From assembly GCA_029964075.1 (NCBI GenBank), contig CM057141.1:2914001-2978000 (forward strand): a DNA stretch of 64,000 bases. Direction: 5' to 3'. The translations under genes and the position numbers were made by a program. This document shows positions 10,738-22,162 of the stretch, piece by piece. The notes below the pieces were generated by a model, which saw nothing but the letters and a program-made list of their open reading frames with translations, ran no database searches and was not told the DNA's origin. Each line of letters opens with the position of its first letter. Positions within the stretch are counted from its first letter, which is position 1. This DNA is from Patiria pectinifera (Eukaryota; Echinodermata; Asteroidea; Valvatida; Asterinidae).

Positions 10738-11165
10738 TTGTCATCCCAGTTCTGCTCTATGCGGTCATCCCTACATTCCCAGTTCTTCTCTATGCAAGTG
10801 AAACTTGGACCCTGTCTGCTGCTACCTGCTCAGCAGTAGATGCATTCCACCGGAAATGCCTACGCTCCATACTGAGGATCAGGTGCTTTCATCCTGTCAC
10901 CAACAAGAACGTATACAGCCGGTCCCGCAATCCTACACCAGAGGAGACTGCAGCTCCTGGGTCACGTGGCACGCATGGATGACAAGAGTGCTTGCAAAAA
11001 CAAGCTGTGCTTGCCGCTTCTCTCAGGGATGCACCTCTGGGCTGGAGGAGACCATGGAAAGGCCTCGCTTGACCTGGACATCCCAAGCCTCCAGTGTCCG
11101 GCCACAGGCAGAACTATCTGAAATAGTGCAAGATAGGACAGCTTTTAGCCGTCTAGCATGTTTAG
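10738..11165 (+). pseudogene. Non-LTR retrotransposon C-terminus, decayed
   Basis: One frame reads PVLLYASETWTLSA followed by VDAFHRKCLRSILRI, the hallmark segment that follows the reverse transcriptase in many LINE ORF2 proteins. After a frame change the sequence reads QLLGHVARMDD, the next conserved block of the same region. The change of frame and the missing upstream palm and endonuclease domains show a dead 5'-truncated copy. A duplicated piece, VLLYA, near 10750-10795 suggests a small local rearrangement. I cannot assign the clade with certainty. Confidence 0.75.
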
Positions 11166-11179
11166 TTGCCATGTTCACT

Positions 11180-11414
11180 TGATTGCTGTGTGGACATTTG
11201 TTGTTTGGTTGTTGTCTCAATGAGACTAATTTTCTTTTCCCCCAGATGGGATGTGGACCATCACAGGTACACTGTCTACTCATTGGTGGAGTGAGGCGCA
11301 AGGGGACACAAAGTGGCTTGCCCTGTGGACACCAGTCACACCACATATGACCAGTGGATAGATTCGAACCACTGACCCTCTGATCAAGAGTCACTAACCC
11401 AGAACCACACTAAC
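11180..11414 (-). repeat. tRNA-derived SINE, copy 2
   Basis: Read on the minus strand, a box A-like TGGGTTAGTGA (11391-11401) is followed about 30 bases later by box B GGTTCGAATC (11361-11370), normal tRNA spacing. The body then runs left to the AGTCTCATTGAGAC palindrome near 11220. It adjoins the LINE remnant, so it could in principle share that LINE's 3' end. This is unproven. Confidence 0.6.
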
Positions 11415-11420
11415 CCTTAT

Positions 11421-11716
11421 ATTAGAACCAATGGCGTATCAAGTTTTGATGTGCAACTGCATTCGCACATCCGCGCCAAAATGTACACTTTTTTTTTCCT
11501 CAGGACACTTGGCCTCCGTAAAATCAAAAGGGGGGGGGTACCCATCTTCCAAATGGGGGCGCCCTTCAAAACTGACCATATTATGCATGTTACATGCCAA
11601 TTTTCACGGCGCATTGTAATGGTTTTGGAGCTTGGTTTTCTTTTTTTGGGTTTCATTTCAAAACTCTTTAACAAGGTTCCTCCCTGCCCCCCTCTGGATA
11701 CACCACTGATTTGAAC
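11421..11716. mobile_element. hAT-like MITE with 8-bp target duplication
   Basis: The element occupies 11429-11708. Its ends CAATGGCGTATC and GATACACCACTG are inverted repeats of the CAGTGGTGTA type. The flanking octamers ATTAGAAC (11421-11428) and ATTTGAAC (11709-11716) differ at one base, as expected for an 8-bp hAT target site duplication. Inside there is a G9 run and no coding sequence. Confidence 0.8.
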
Positions 11717-12398
11717 CATTCCTTTCTGGCCTAAGTCAATAATTATGAAGATTCTAAACTTTCCCATAAATGCATGTCTAAAATTCCTAGATACACATCT
11801 CAGTGCATACTGACTCCACATTTTTCTCGCCAACAGAAGTCCAATCTACTCCATGCTAATCAATGGATATTAATTAAAATTTCAACACTTTCAACATATG
11901 GACCCAAAATGAATATTTCGAACAAACAGAGTCTGTTCGCAAAAAAAAAGACAGAGAAAAAAAAAATATTGACATTTTTAAATAAACAGAGGTGGTATTG
12001 AACAGAAAAAAATTAATTAAGAGGAATCAATCGGTTGGCCTAGAATCGATAACACATTTTCATTATTTACTTTAACTTGAGGACAAATTCAAAACAGGTG
12101 GTGGTGCAGTAACTGCACAAGAAATAATATTAGCTTGTCAAGATGCATTGTGAAAGCGATTGTGTATTGTGTAGTCCTGATGTACGTACACGAAGAACAA
12201 GTTTTGTTTAAAAGTAGGAACCATACTGTAAGAAAGTCAGGAAAACAATTGTACAGAAGTCGTGCAACTGTCACCATGTAAGGAAATTCTTGAATAAAAC
12301 ATTTCACATTATTCTTAAGTGTATTTAGGAGTTTCTTCAGCATTTCATGGCCTAAACCAAGTAGCAATGCTATTCAAAACGGTGCTTAATAAAATATA
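11717..12398. other. No gene recognised
   Basis: AT-rich with poly-A runs near 11941-11966. No convincing frame or repeat match within the window. Confidence 0.4.
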
Positions 12399-12633
12399 CT
12401 GGGCCCAATTTTTCTAATCACACAATTTGGAGCTAGGAAATCACCAGTCTGTACTAACAGTGCTAGCAAAAAAGATTTTGTGCTAACCACTTAGCACATA
12501 ATTCTTAGTTATGGGATGTATGCATTGGGCATAAGCCAAAATTACTAACCCGTGAAATAGGTTAACAGAATTTTATGGCACAGCGAGCAGGGATTTTTCG
12601 CTAATGGTAAGCAGAGCCATGAAACTGGGCTCC
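12399..12633. mobile_element. Family O MITE (CTGGGCCCAATTTT ends)
   Basis: Starts CTGGGCCCAATTTTTC and ends GCCATGAAACTGGGCTCC, which is its diverged inverted copy. The interior holds GTGCTAACCACTTAGCAC, itself a hairpin. A lone related end, TTGGGCCCGATTT, is seen near 18517. Confidence 0.6.
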
Positions 12634-14124
12634 AAGATCAAGAGAGTTCAGAGCTGTATGTGTCTCAATTAGCAGCATCTGATTATAGCCAGATTGCACT
12701 GCTTAGAGACTATATAACACGCCTTCCAGTGAAAGTAAGGCTGCATCCGAATCAGCTGTCTAGAGCTAGGTCTAGGTTTGCACCCATTGAAAATACGTGG
12801 GGACGCGCTGGCAATAGACGTAGCCATAGCTCTGGAAGCCCGTTTCGGACACGGCCTTAGCTTGTTAGTTAGGATATATCTGCCAGTCTTATCAGCATAG
12901 CTTTATTTCGCCCTCAGTTCAGGTCAGTGCATTTTACACACCGAACAATGCGACATTGTTGGCCTGCACGTGGCTGAGTTGTAAGACTGCATAGAGAGGA
13001 GGAGGGGTCTCTCGACCACTTTAACCACGCTACCGGTATCTCTACAGATGGTCCAGTCCCACAGAAACCCAGGCATGTGACAGAACCAGCTGGGCCGGCC
13101 GTTGAGAGCTGCTTTGTCTCCAGCTATTGATCCCCCTCCTGCGGCAGTGCAAATGTTGGCTCTAATGAAGCTGGCCTGTATAGCATTGATCACATATGGA
13201 TATCCAATCTAAGAAATTGGGGGTGGGGAAAATCAATCCTACAGTAACAATACATTCTCGGGAATACATTTTGAGGAAAGCATGGAGAAAAGAAAAGGGG
13301 TTAACTGAACTTATAATGCAATATGTGGGAACATTTTAAGCACTTTTTTTTTTTGGCAGGGGGTCATAATCAGATGAGCACTGGAGGTTTCTTCATTTTC
13401 CTCGGGCGTGCTGAAAGTCATCAGCGGGGAAATAATGGAAGATTCCAGATGAGAATGAAACCAGGTGGCGCGAGTACACAGTAATGTAAAGGAGTGCCTC
13501 ACTCCATCCACAGGAAAAGGGGGTAGTTATTGCAGAATGGATCCGCGATTGTTTACTGGCAACCGAGGGGGAAAAAAACTGATATTATTGCTGTTGGAGA
13601 GCAACTATTACAGGCAGCCTGGCTGGGAACAGATGCAGATGGGACTACTAGGCGGTTTTACTAGCTAGTAAACATGCCAATGCCAAGGGCTCTATTAATG
13701 GGTTCAGAGGAACACCGGGACAGGCACTCAAGAAAATGAAATTTCATTAAAAATGCTCAACATCCGAGTATGATTTATTGGGCAATATGGCAGTGTGTGT
13801 ACTTTGGAATAAATTTGAATGAAGCCCATATGGTTGGCAGGCGGGGCAATCGACAGAAGTTCTATAGCATTGCAAAAAGTGATTATTGGCAGTTTTTGGC
13901 ACCTTCTGCCCAAAACTTTTACCTGTGTTTACAAGTGTTTCCCTTCACAGTGCCGTGGCAAATAGCTTAAGATGAATTCATTTTGCGGCATTATTTAATT
14001 TTTTTGGGAGAGGATATCATACACATTATGAACATGGCATTCTTTCATGACCACTTGCAACAAATGGATGTTGAGAAAAATGAAAATATAATAATCTCAT
14101 GAAGATTATGTCTCACAAAATTAA
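12634..14124. other. No gene recognised
   Basis: Single-copy-looking sequence. The parts around 12900-13200 and 13360-13640 are less AT-rich and free of repeats known from this window. Several frames of 60-90 codons overlap on both strands without domains. Confidence 0.4.
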
Positions 14125-14405
14125 CAGTGGAGCACGAGGGGGGGGGGCCTCGAGTCAATTTTTTTTAGTCCCACAATTTGACTGTGGTGATAGGTATGTG
14201 ACCTATTTTCGAGTATTATAATAGGGGTGTAAATGTCGCCACCAACTTCAAAATGTCCATCCTCCCAAAAATAAAAAAACTACGGTTGAAAAATCTGGGC
14301 AACCTTTTTTTTTTTTAATTCAAATTTCTAAAAAAAAAATTAAAAAAATTGGGGGGGGGGTTGGATTTTGTGTCACCAAAAAAGTGGTATATAAGCCCTC
14401 TCACA
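14125..14405 (+). mobile_element. Family D element, diverged copy
   Basis: Starts CAGTGGAGCACG and shares with 17623-17877 the blocks TTTTTTTTAGTCCCAC, CCTATTTTCGAGTA and TATAATAGGGGTGTAA. The right half is expanded by A/T and G runs, and its right end is unclear. Confidence 0.65.
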
Positions 14406-14499
14406 ATTCTTAACATCCTGCAGGCAACCACCTTTTTTTAGTTGTATATATATTTTTTTTGGGAGGGGGGCTTTCTCGGAAGAGATGATACCGGGTACT

Positions 14500-14627
14500 T
14501 TTCAAGCATAAACACAAACCTTTAAACAGATCAGTGTAACAATATTTGCTATAAAATACTAACCCCCAAATCCATCCACTTCTGACAATTACAGCAAAAG
14601 CAAATGTTGTAGGCCCTATACCTTTAA
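14500..14627 (+). mobile_element. Family A, right-end fragment
   Basis: Only the terminal segment remains: ATAAACACAAACCTTTAAAC, CAGTGTAACAATATTTGC and ATTACAGCAAAAGCAAATG, finishing ATACCT-TTAA. It lies directly after the diverged family D copy. Confidence 0.7.
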
Positions 14628-15817
14628 ATCTCAAATGGTTAGCTGGGGTGCTTTCCACTTCCACCCACAATATTGCCAACGTTTCTTTGAGTCATCCAAT
14701 ATGGAACCAATTGTGCCTATAGTGTCATGATCAGACGGATCCCATGTTTCTAATGTCACGGCAAACGCTTAGGGAGAAATCAAAGTCTCCAAAAATCTTT
14801 GCACACGCTTGTTTGAGACATTATTATTATCATCATGATCTTCTTACTACATGTTGTAGGTACACAGAGACAACTTGCGTCTTTGCTACAAATGCTACCT
14901 TCAACTTTCAAGCAGACATGCACGTCTAAGGAACACAAAGAAGATAATTCTCCCCCCCACAAAAAATTAAAAAGGGATTTTTTTTCCTCCATGCCCACAC
15001 AGCATTTCACCTGTAACACTGATTAAATTTGTGTATCCGAGTGGAACTCATTGCCAGCCTTGTTTCCCTGCTAATGCACTTGATGACTGCACACACATAT
15101 GGCAGTGATGCCTTTGCCATCTGCGACTTCAAAATGAATGCTAAGGTGTTAGTTTACACAGTCAATATTTTCCAGAAAATTGTCTCTTTTTTGGGGGGGG
15201 GGGGTAGTTGAATACCAGGAAATTTGAATACAAGTAGAAGATTAATCACATATGATTTCAAATTTTGGCAAGAAAAAACTTAATAGATAAAACATCTTTA
15301 TTTTCCTAGAAAGCAATTTTCCAACAGGATTTTTCTTATATTTTGAACTAACTATTATATCTTCGTATTTTTTTTTTAACCCACTTCTCTATCCATTAAC
15401 CCTTAGCTTTGAACTTTACCTAATTATGCATACGACAACCAGCCAACTGTCCACGTCTCAAGCTACGTGTATACCGTTTCGTATGCATTAACATGTACAT
15501 TCATGTATACATAAGTGGGGCCATCTGCTCGATGATACATCAAAACCTTCTGGTGATGCAAAACTGGGAAAAAAAGAAGAAAAAAATCAACTAGGCTGAT
15601 ACATCAAACCCATCCATGTTGATTAAATGGGCCTCACTGCCGAAGCATGGGCTGTCAGCTGCCGGCATCTGCTGCATGTGCAAGCCTAGTTACAGTCACC
15701 TTGACTTTGCATATTGGTAATGCATGTCAAGTTCTTAAAGCCTGGCCTACCACAAAATTCATGTCTGACCCAAAAAATGGACGGTCTGCATGGGATGAAA
15801 ATGATCTAGCATCATAA
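14628..15817. other. No gene recognised
   Basis: AT-rich, with a G12 run near 15193-15204. No recognisable coding or repeat content. Confidence 0.4.
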
Positions 15818-16184
15818 GGCCAAAAAAAAAAGTCTCCGGTTTCTGGTATGGAGCTTGCCCAAAAAGTGGTGCGGTGACGCGGCTTTTTTTTTTTTTACCT
15901 GTTTTTTTTGCTTCAAATGTCGGCTGATGACTGCAAATGGTGCCCGACTAAACTTAGTGCAAATATAAGGGAGTTTAGAGAGGCCACATAAAGCTTATTC
16001 TCGACCATAACCCAATCTAAAAACACGTTAAAATTGTGCAGCAGCAGGATTCCAGTCAAACCAGTGAGTTTGGCAGTTTTGGGACATCAACTTTCATTGA
16101 AAAAAAAACTTTTTCATTTTGCCGACGCGCATGGCTACGGCGACGCGCGCGCATACCAGAAACCGGAGACTTTTTTTTTTGGCC
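15818..16184 (+). mobile_element. Family C MITE, copy 1
   Basis: Terminal inverted repeats of about 30 bp: GGCC, an A run and GTCTCCGGTTTCTGG at the left, mirrored by CCAGAAACCGGAGAC, a T run and GGCC at the right. The interior block CAGCAGCAGGATTCCAGTCA is shared, inverted, with 27352-27696. A CpG-rich patch GCGACGCGCGCGC lies near the right end. TA flanks both sides (ATAAGGCC and GGCCTAAC), compatible with a TA target site. Confidence 0.8.
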
Positions 16185-16189
16185 TAACA

Positions 16190-16760
16190 ATGTTGTACAT
16201 GAAGTTGAGTACAGTTCCATGAGTACAAGTACTACGAGTACTTTTGCCATGAGTAAGAGTATGAGAACGAGTACTTTGTCATGACTACGGGTGCAAGTAC
16301 GAGTACAAGGCAATTTAAATGAGTACAAGTACCAAAAAAGTACTGAGGACGAGTCTGTTCCACGAGTAGGAGCAAATTTCAATGGTCACGTGCTTTCAAG
16401 GGATTTTTACTATCAAACTAGGCATTTAACAAATGCAGAAGCCTCCCAAACAGTTGACAAATTGTTCTTTTCCTGCATTTACCCGGTAGCTCTTAAATTT
16501 GTTTAAATTATTACGGGAGAACATTTGCAAGAGTAAGCATATAGTATGAGTACTTTGTCATGTGTACGAGTACTAGTACAAATACAGATAATTGTTTTCT
16601 TCCGAGTATGAGTACGAGTACGACTCTGTACGAGTACATTTTCATCAGAGTATGATTACGAGTACGACTCTGTACGAGTACATTTTCATCAGTACACGTA
16701 CGAGTACAAGTAAGTACCCAAAAAATGTACTTGAGTATGAGTACAAGTACTAGAACACTG
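16190..16760. repeat. GAGTACAAGTAC-type degenerate repeat array
   Basis: Two blocks, 16198-16370 and 16538-16757, consist largely of imperfect 6-bp units GAGTAC, AAGTAC and CGAGTA, with the phase slipping often. A near-exact local duplication, CGACTCTGTACGAGTACATT, occurs at about 16620 and 16666. GTAC is its own complement, so the array is rich in small palindromes. No coding frame runs through it. Confidence 0.8.
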
Positions 16761-17622
16761 CATCATAAAAGACCAGTGCCATACGGCATGCAAATTTATG
16801 CAAATACAACGTCACTGAACCATTTGCTGTGAAATTCACCAGAATTACAATATGTTCACTATTACAAAACCTGCAGTGTGGATACTGCGGTGACTTCACA
16901 TAAATTTGCGTTCATGTTCGCTTTCACATCTGGGTGAGTGCAAAGTAGTACTACATGTACATTCCTCAAAGAAGGAAGCGTAGAAACCAGTTTTTAGTTA
17001 TCACCCCCCCCCCCACCCCCGAATACTATATCTTAAAGCAAAATTTAGCGTCTTTACAAATCAATTATCAGCAAAAAAGGTGGTATGTTGGACAAAAGCA
17101 GGACTTGTATTTGGTGCCGGGATGGCCAGTAAACTACGGCATTTTCATTCAGTCTTTTATTACAGAATGCAGCTGGCCCAGCTGCCTCAATATGCCATCA
17201 TGTATGCAGACTTTATTTTTTTTTTTCCCTCCGGAAAAATATTAATGATTAAATTCTGAGCCATTAAAAATCTGTCTCAAGGGAAACATATTTGTGTTAT
17301 AAAGTTGTTTTGGATAATTAGTCGTGTTTGTCGTAAATAGTTTGTTTTGATGCTTTGAGCGTAATTTATGAAAACATGATGCAATAAAGGGGACATCGTC
17401 CTGAATTTGCCAGAATTTTTAAGTTTAAGATTGTTTATTAATCCTATTTTAAAGGTCTGGTTGATGAAATGTTTAAAAAGTCCACTTTGACATTTTAATA
17501 TTTTTTTTTTTTTTTTATCAAAAAGGGATGTCTCATAGTTTTTCTTATACATGTACATTTCAGTGGAATGGATATTCGCTGGAAATATGCTCCAGTGTAA
17601 AATTCATTTCATAACCCTTTAA
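16761..17622. other. No gene recognised
   Basis: AT-rich, with a poly-C run near 16985-17000 and poly-T runs near 17218 and 17502. No convincing coding content. Confidence 0.4.
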
Positions 17623-17885
17623 CAGTGGTGCACCCACATGTTTTTTTTAGTCCCACGATTTGACCTTGGTGATATGGATGTGGCCTATTTTCGAGTAGTA
17701 TAATAGGGGTGTAAGTGGCGCCACCAACGTCAAAATAGTCCGCCCCTCCAAAAAAAAAAAAAATTTCTGCAGCCAAAAATTTTCGTCAAAATATTTGACA
17801 AAATTTCAACTTTTAAAAAATTAAATTTAATTGTGAGCCCCCACCCCCCCCCAAGCCAAATTCTGGGTACGTCACTTCCCTTTAA
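17615..17885 (+). mobile_element. Family D MITE with perfect 8-bp target duplication
   Basis: The element occupies 17623-17877, starting CAGTGGTGCACCCA and ending TGGGTACGTCACTT, imperfect inverted repeats. It is flanked on both sides by the identical octamer CCCTTTAA (17615-17622 and 17878-17885). That fits hAT-type insertion. No coding capacity. Confidence 0.8.
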
Positions 17886-18660
17886 CCATGGACAGAAAGC
17901 AAATTGAAGGCAAATGTTTGGTCTACTCCTCTATGTGTACTCAGTTGCTGTTTTTGCTTTTGCTCAGTTTTTGCATCTGGTTTCTCAACCAGTTTGCAGT
18001 TGCAAAAAGACTCAAGGTATTTGCACAGTGCGACCTCCTTTTTGATGAACTCCCGTACATGCTGGTGTCTAGACTATAACAGACATAAAAGGAATACCCC
18101 ACCCAACCCATCCCCAAACCTTATTCCCATTTGCATGCAGCATGGTTCTTGCCAATTCATACTGCAAACAACGATCTACATACCTACCGGTATACATATG
18201 GTTTCGACAATACTAATGCTACATTTGAACTCATGAATGCTTTCATATGGAAACACTCGGGTTAGAACACTTCAGTTGGAAGAAATTGACAGTTTGGGTG
18301 TGGAAATAGTCCCTTACAGTCTCCATTTTCCACGATGTATAAGTATTGCCAAAAGAACAGAAATTTATCGTTGTGAACAACTAACCGAGGGCCAACTTAA
18401 ATGTACGACAAGACAATGCAAACTCAGCAGTAACGCTGGCCCCAAGAGTGCACACAATTCTGTTCCACTGATTCAAAATGGCTGTTTTGCATGTATCTGG
18501 TAATATGTACACATTGGGCCCGATTTAGCCAATTCATTGGTGTTTTGGGGTAACCCTATATAATAGCACTGCCCAGCTCTCCTCACCAGTCACTACCCAG
18601 TCTTCGACACAAGTGAGTCTGTGAGTCAAATAGGACATCAGTCAGTGAGTCAGTCAGTTA
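17886..18660. other. No gene recognised; GTGAGTC-rich tract near 18600
   Basis: Several overlapping short frames without domains. At about 18605-18657 a short degenerate tract repeats GTGAGTC and GTCAGT. Confidence 0.4.
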
Positions 18661-19619
18661 TGCCAAGAAAAAAAAATAGTCGGTCTCTTGTCAGACCGAA
18701 GTTCTGGAATTGATGCGGCTTTTTTTTTTTTCATGCTTGTATTGTACAGACAAGGTGGGTACTATTTTGCTTTTTTGTGTCCTCATTATACATTGGTGTC
18801 CTCCATAATTTGCCTTGTTGCCCTTTATCATTTGCCTTGGTGCAATTTCCCCATTCCTTTGTGCTCCTTGGTACAAAAATTTGAGGAGGCCCGGCAATAG
18901 AGGGCGCTGTTGTAGCTTCCGTGTTAATTTGAAGAGAAAAAAAGGGTTGACGCGCATGATTAAAATCGACGCGCGCACTGACCAGACAGCGAGTACACGA
19001 GACAGCGACAGCGAGACAGCGAGAGAACTCTAGCCTGGCCCTCTGGGGCTGGCAAAAACGCATTATAGCCAGGCCTACACCTAAACAAAGACAATTTTTA
19101 GCGGTAAGACCACACTATCAGGATCTTCATTACCCTCACATCACTCCAGCACAATTTGTCAATGGTTTGCATTTTTTTAAAATTAATTGTCAGACCTAGT
19201 GGTTATCTAACTTTGACAAAGTGCAGGCATTACGCTTCATGGGCTATTATAGGTACCAGTATGTATGACGGTAATTAACAGAATATTAGAGACAAAACAA
19301 TTATATATTTCTTTCAAATTTCCATATGGTTTGATCATTCATTAAAGATACGTATTATTTAATTGGCTATTATTTATTGATTAGACAGTGTTTATCACTT
19401 GATGGAGGTATATAACGCCCGAGTTTTCAATACACACCACACGTTTTTACTACATAGCAATAACACATGTTTAACAATCCTCTTTGAGCATCAGAAAAAG
19501 CTGGAAATATCAATGTTCCTATTATTGAGAACAATACTGAATTGAGATTTAGTCAACAGAGGGCAGCATGTTCCATTATAATAGTGTTTAGTTAGAATGC
19601 TTTCCATTTGTCCTCAAGA
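18661..19619. other. No gene recognised; CpG patch near 18950-19020
   Basis: Begins with a hairpin, GTCGGTCTC...GTCAGACCGA, near 18681. The patch GACGCGCATGATTAAAATCGACGCG around 18950 resembles the CpG-rich part of family C, so this may be a diverged MITE, but I cannot define its ends. Confidence 0.35.
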
Positions 19620-20145
19620 TTAAAACATCAAAAAATAAAACTACCAAATTATTTTGAAATACCTTGCTGGACTGTTAGTGAATGACAGTCTAAAGCATCC
19701 TGTGAAATGGCATATGGCACCTGGTTTACTGTCATTTTCAAGAAAAGTGGTATTTTTGTATCAATTTCCAACGCTGGTCGGCCAACCAGCATTGGAAAAA
19801 ACTGATTGTTTTTTTAAATACTGGCCCCAATTGACCATATTTAGTTAGTCCGCATTTGTTTGCAATCGATTACACACCTAAAAACAGTCACAAGCCAGCT
19901 AGACTGGTTCCCTGCCCTTACAATTCCAAATGTCTGTAAACTGCTCCATTTCATCTTAAATGGAGTCAGGGAACCAGACTACAGGAAAATGATGGTTTTT
20001 CTTGGTTTTTAATTAATTTTTTTATGGCATCTACGAACCCAAAACATCAAAACAGTCAGTGTAACAATATTTGCTATATTACCAACCCCCAAAATCCATC
20101 CATTTCTGAACATTACAGCAAAAGCAAATGATGCATTCCCTTTTA
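19620..20145 (+). mobile_element. Family A, plus-orientation copy
   Basis: Begins TTAAAACATCAAAAAATAAA, missing the first 20 or so bases of the element, and ends GCATTCCCTTTTAG with an altered right TTAA. The imperfect central palindrome (CCAACGCTGGTCGGCCAACC) and the inverted pair CTGGTTCCCTG / CAGGGAACCAGACTAC are present. Confidence 0.8.
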
Positions 20146-20704
20146 GCACCATGCCATGTACAACCTCAAGATACAGTAAAGGGGGAAAAGAAGGTCCTTC
20201 ATGGTATGTATGAATTTTCAAAATAATACCAAACATACACATGCACACTGACTAATGCCAGCAGACTGTCATTAATGTTGGTGTACCAGTACATAAACCA
20301 GAAGGCCATTCTAGCAGGTTTACGACTTAAGATAAAAACCCTCCAAATGCCTAGCAGATAATTTACATCCTTCCTGACACTCCATTGACAGAGCATCTCT
20401 TGACTGAAATAATCAGGGGGTTATGGTTTCCAGATGCTGCAAGGTCAGGAGAGGTCAACAACTCCTCCCACATGGCTTGACCTTGATATCAGGTCCTGCC
20501 TTTGACCCCCAAAACACCAGAATATTTTGGGACGGGGAGCAACTGTAGCAGTCTTGAAGGTCGAGGTTTGAGCTGGCACATTCAGCATCCAGAAAACAAA
20601 CGTGATGAAAAATCATGAAGCAAGACTGAAAAATGAAGGGTTCTTTTGACACAATGAAGATCTGAAGGACTCTGTATCAGATGTAGGCATGTCCCAATAA
20701 ATAG
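20146..20704. other. No gene recognised
   Basis: Single-copy-looking. Around 20435-20520 there are several GGTCA half-site words in both orientations, but no ordered array. Confidence 0.4.
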
Positions 20705-21120
20705 CAAAATAGTAGTGGGTCCAATTTTCTATGTGTCCCCGTTACATCTCATATAAGATTTTGAAAACTCTGGACACATTCATAATCATAGCTCCAAGAA
20801 AGCGAATATTTTTTATTGCTTAGCAGATCAAAGAAACCCATTCCATGGTGTCGCTTAACAGTTAGCAGAAGAGTTGTGCTACTTATAGCAGAAAATTGTG
20901 CTAGATCATTTGCAGCTATCAAAACAAATAAAAGACGTAATTATTGTTAAAAGAAAAGTGACTGCCCCCCAAAAAAATTAGTTTGAAGTCAATTTCAATG
21001 ATACCGGTACTTGCATGGTAAATACTCAGGTCAGGTGTAACAGGGACACAGAAAAGACACACTTTTGGACCTCAAATTTGTGGAATGACCCATTTACATA
21101 CACTTCTGTAGTGGGTAGGA
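20705..21120. repeat. Family N fragments
   Basis: The part at 20995-21115 holds GTAACAGGGACA, GACCTCAAATTTGTGGAATG and ACCCATTTA. Related words occur at 49140-49215, 35345-35425 and, reversed, at 55330-55430. The part at 20705-20755 carries GGGTCCAATTTTC and GTCCCCGTTACAT, the inverted counterpart. The whole is probably a diverged inverted-repeat element. Confidence 0.5.
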
Positions 21121-22080
21121 GATTGTAATATATTTCCTTCACCTTGTTTTCCTCCTTCAGTGTTGTTAACACCATAATTGTAACGTACTCTAAATTAGTG
21201 AACACATGCTAAAGCTATCCACGCATCATGTGTGCAATGAAAATGCTGATGTCTCAGATATTTTTAGGGGGAAAAACCACAGTCCACTGGGGATACTGCC
21301 TGTCTGGAGTAGCCGTTATTCGGCCAGACTTCAGCTACTTTCACTCCAGGAATGAATGTGCTGATTGTAAAACTTAACAGGCTGGGTTAAATTGCTTTGC
21401 CAGAAGTTTCAATTCCCGCACTATTTAGGGGTCTAGAATGGGAGACCTCTGTGTTGATGGACTTTACAGTCTGCCTCCTGTTAAACTTGTCATCAGGCCA
21501 ACAAGTGTTACTCTCCAACTTTCCCTGGGGTCTTGCGGGAATTCACTTTCTGACAATGGAGCCTGCAGCAGGTTTCCTCCACCCTAAGAACTGAACCTGC
21601 AGTTTATTATGGTTGGAAGGTGAGGGAAAATCGGAAATGTGTTTCAAGTTTTAGTTTGAATTTTTTTTTCCCGAAGGCTTTTCCTTGTGCACCCACAAAT
21701 CTGCCCAATATTTTGTATAAAATGAACTCAAGTTATTAAATTTCAGTAACGCCACAACTGACAAAATATACTCGAGGTGTGCATTTTATACAGATAGCAG
21801 TGAACCAGCCACCCTATTGAAGTAAGACACGGGAGAAACCCAACCCATAAAATCAAATCCCGGAAGTTGTCTGAAGGGCTTTATATAGCTTTACAGTGTA
21901 AACTGCAACTTTCCCAAGCGTCTGCCGTGCATTTAAATGCACAGAAACACGACATCTGGTTTAGTTTTCCATGCACAGGTAGTGGACTGGTTTTGATTTT
22001 GAAATGTCCCCAAAAATGGCATTCCAAACCTCTCCTTCAATTTCCGTGTCTGAGAAGTTACTAAGTAATCTGTTAAGTTG
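21121..22080. other. No gene recognised
   Basis: Moderate base composition, few repeats, overlapping short frames. The portion 21260-21600 is less AT-rich and may be conserved, but nothing visible proves it. Confidence 0.4.
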
Positions 22081-22162
22081 GTCACGCCGGTACGGGATTC
22101 CAAAATCTGGAACCGGTTCCCGACATCGGCGGTCGGGCACCCGGTTCCGATTCACACCCCTA
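22081..22162 (-). mobile_element. hAT-like end fragment (GGTGTGAATCGGAACCGG)
   Basis: On the minus strand it starts TAGGGGTGTGAATCGGAACC, a typical hAT-style terminus, followed by CCCGACCGCCGATGTCGGG and the perfect 12-bp palindrome GGAACCGGTTCC (22109-22120). Only one end is recognisable. Confidence 0.45.

Noticed and set aside
10632..10982. Host gene start at the plus-strand frame
   Set aside because: The recognisable part is a retrotransposon C-terminus; the upstream part is low complexity.
16190..16760. CRISPR array
   Set aside because: No regular repeat-spacer pattern; units are degenerate hexamers in eukaryotic DNA.
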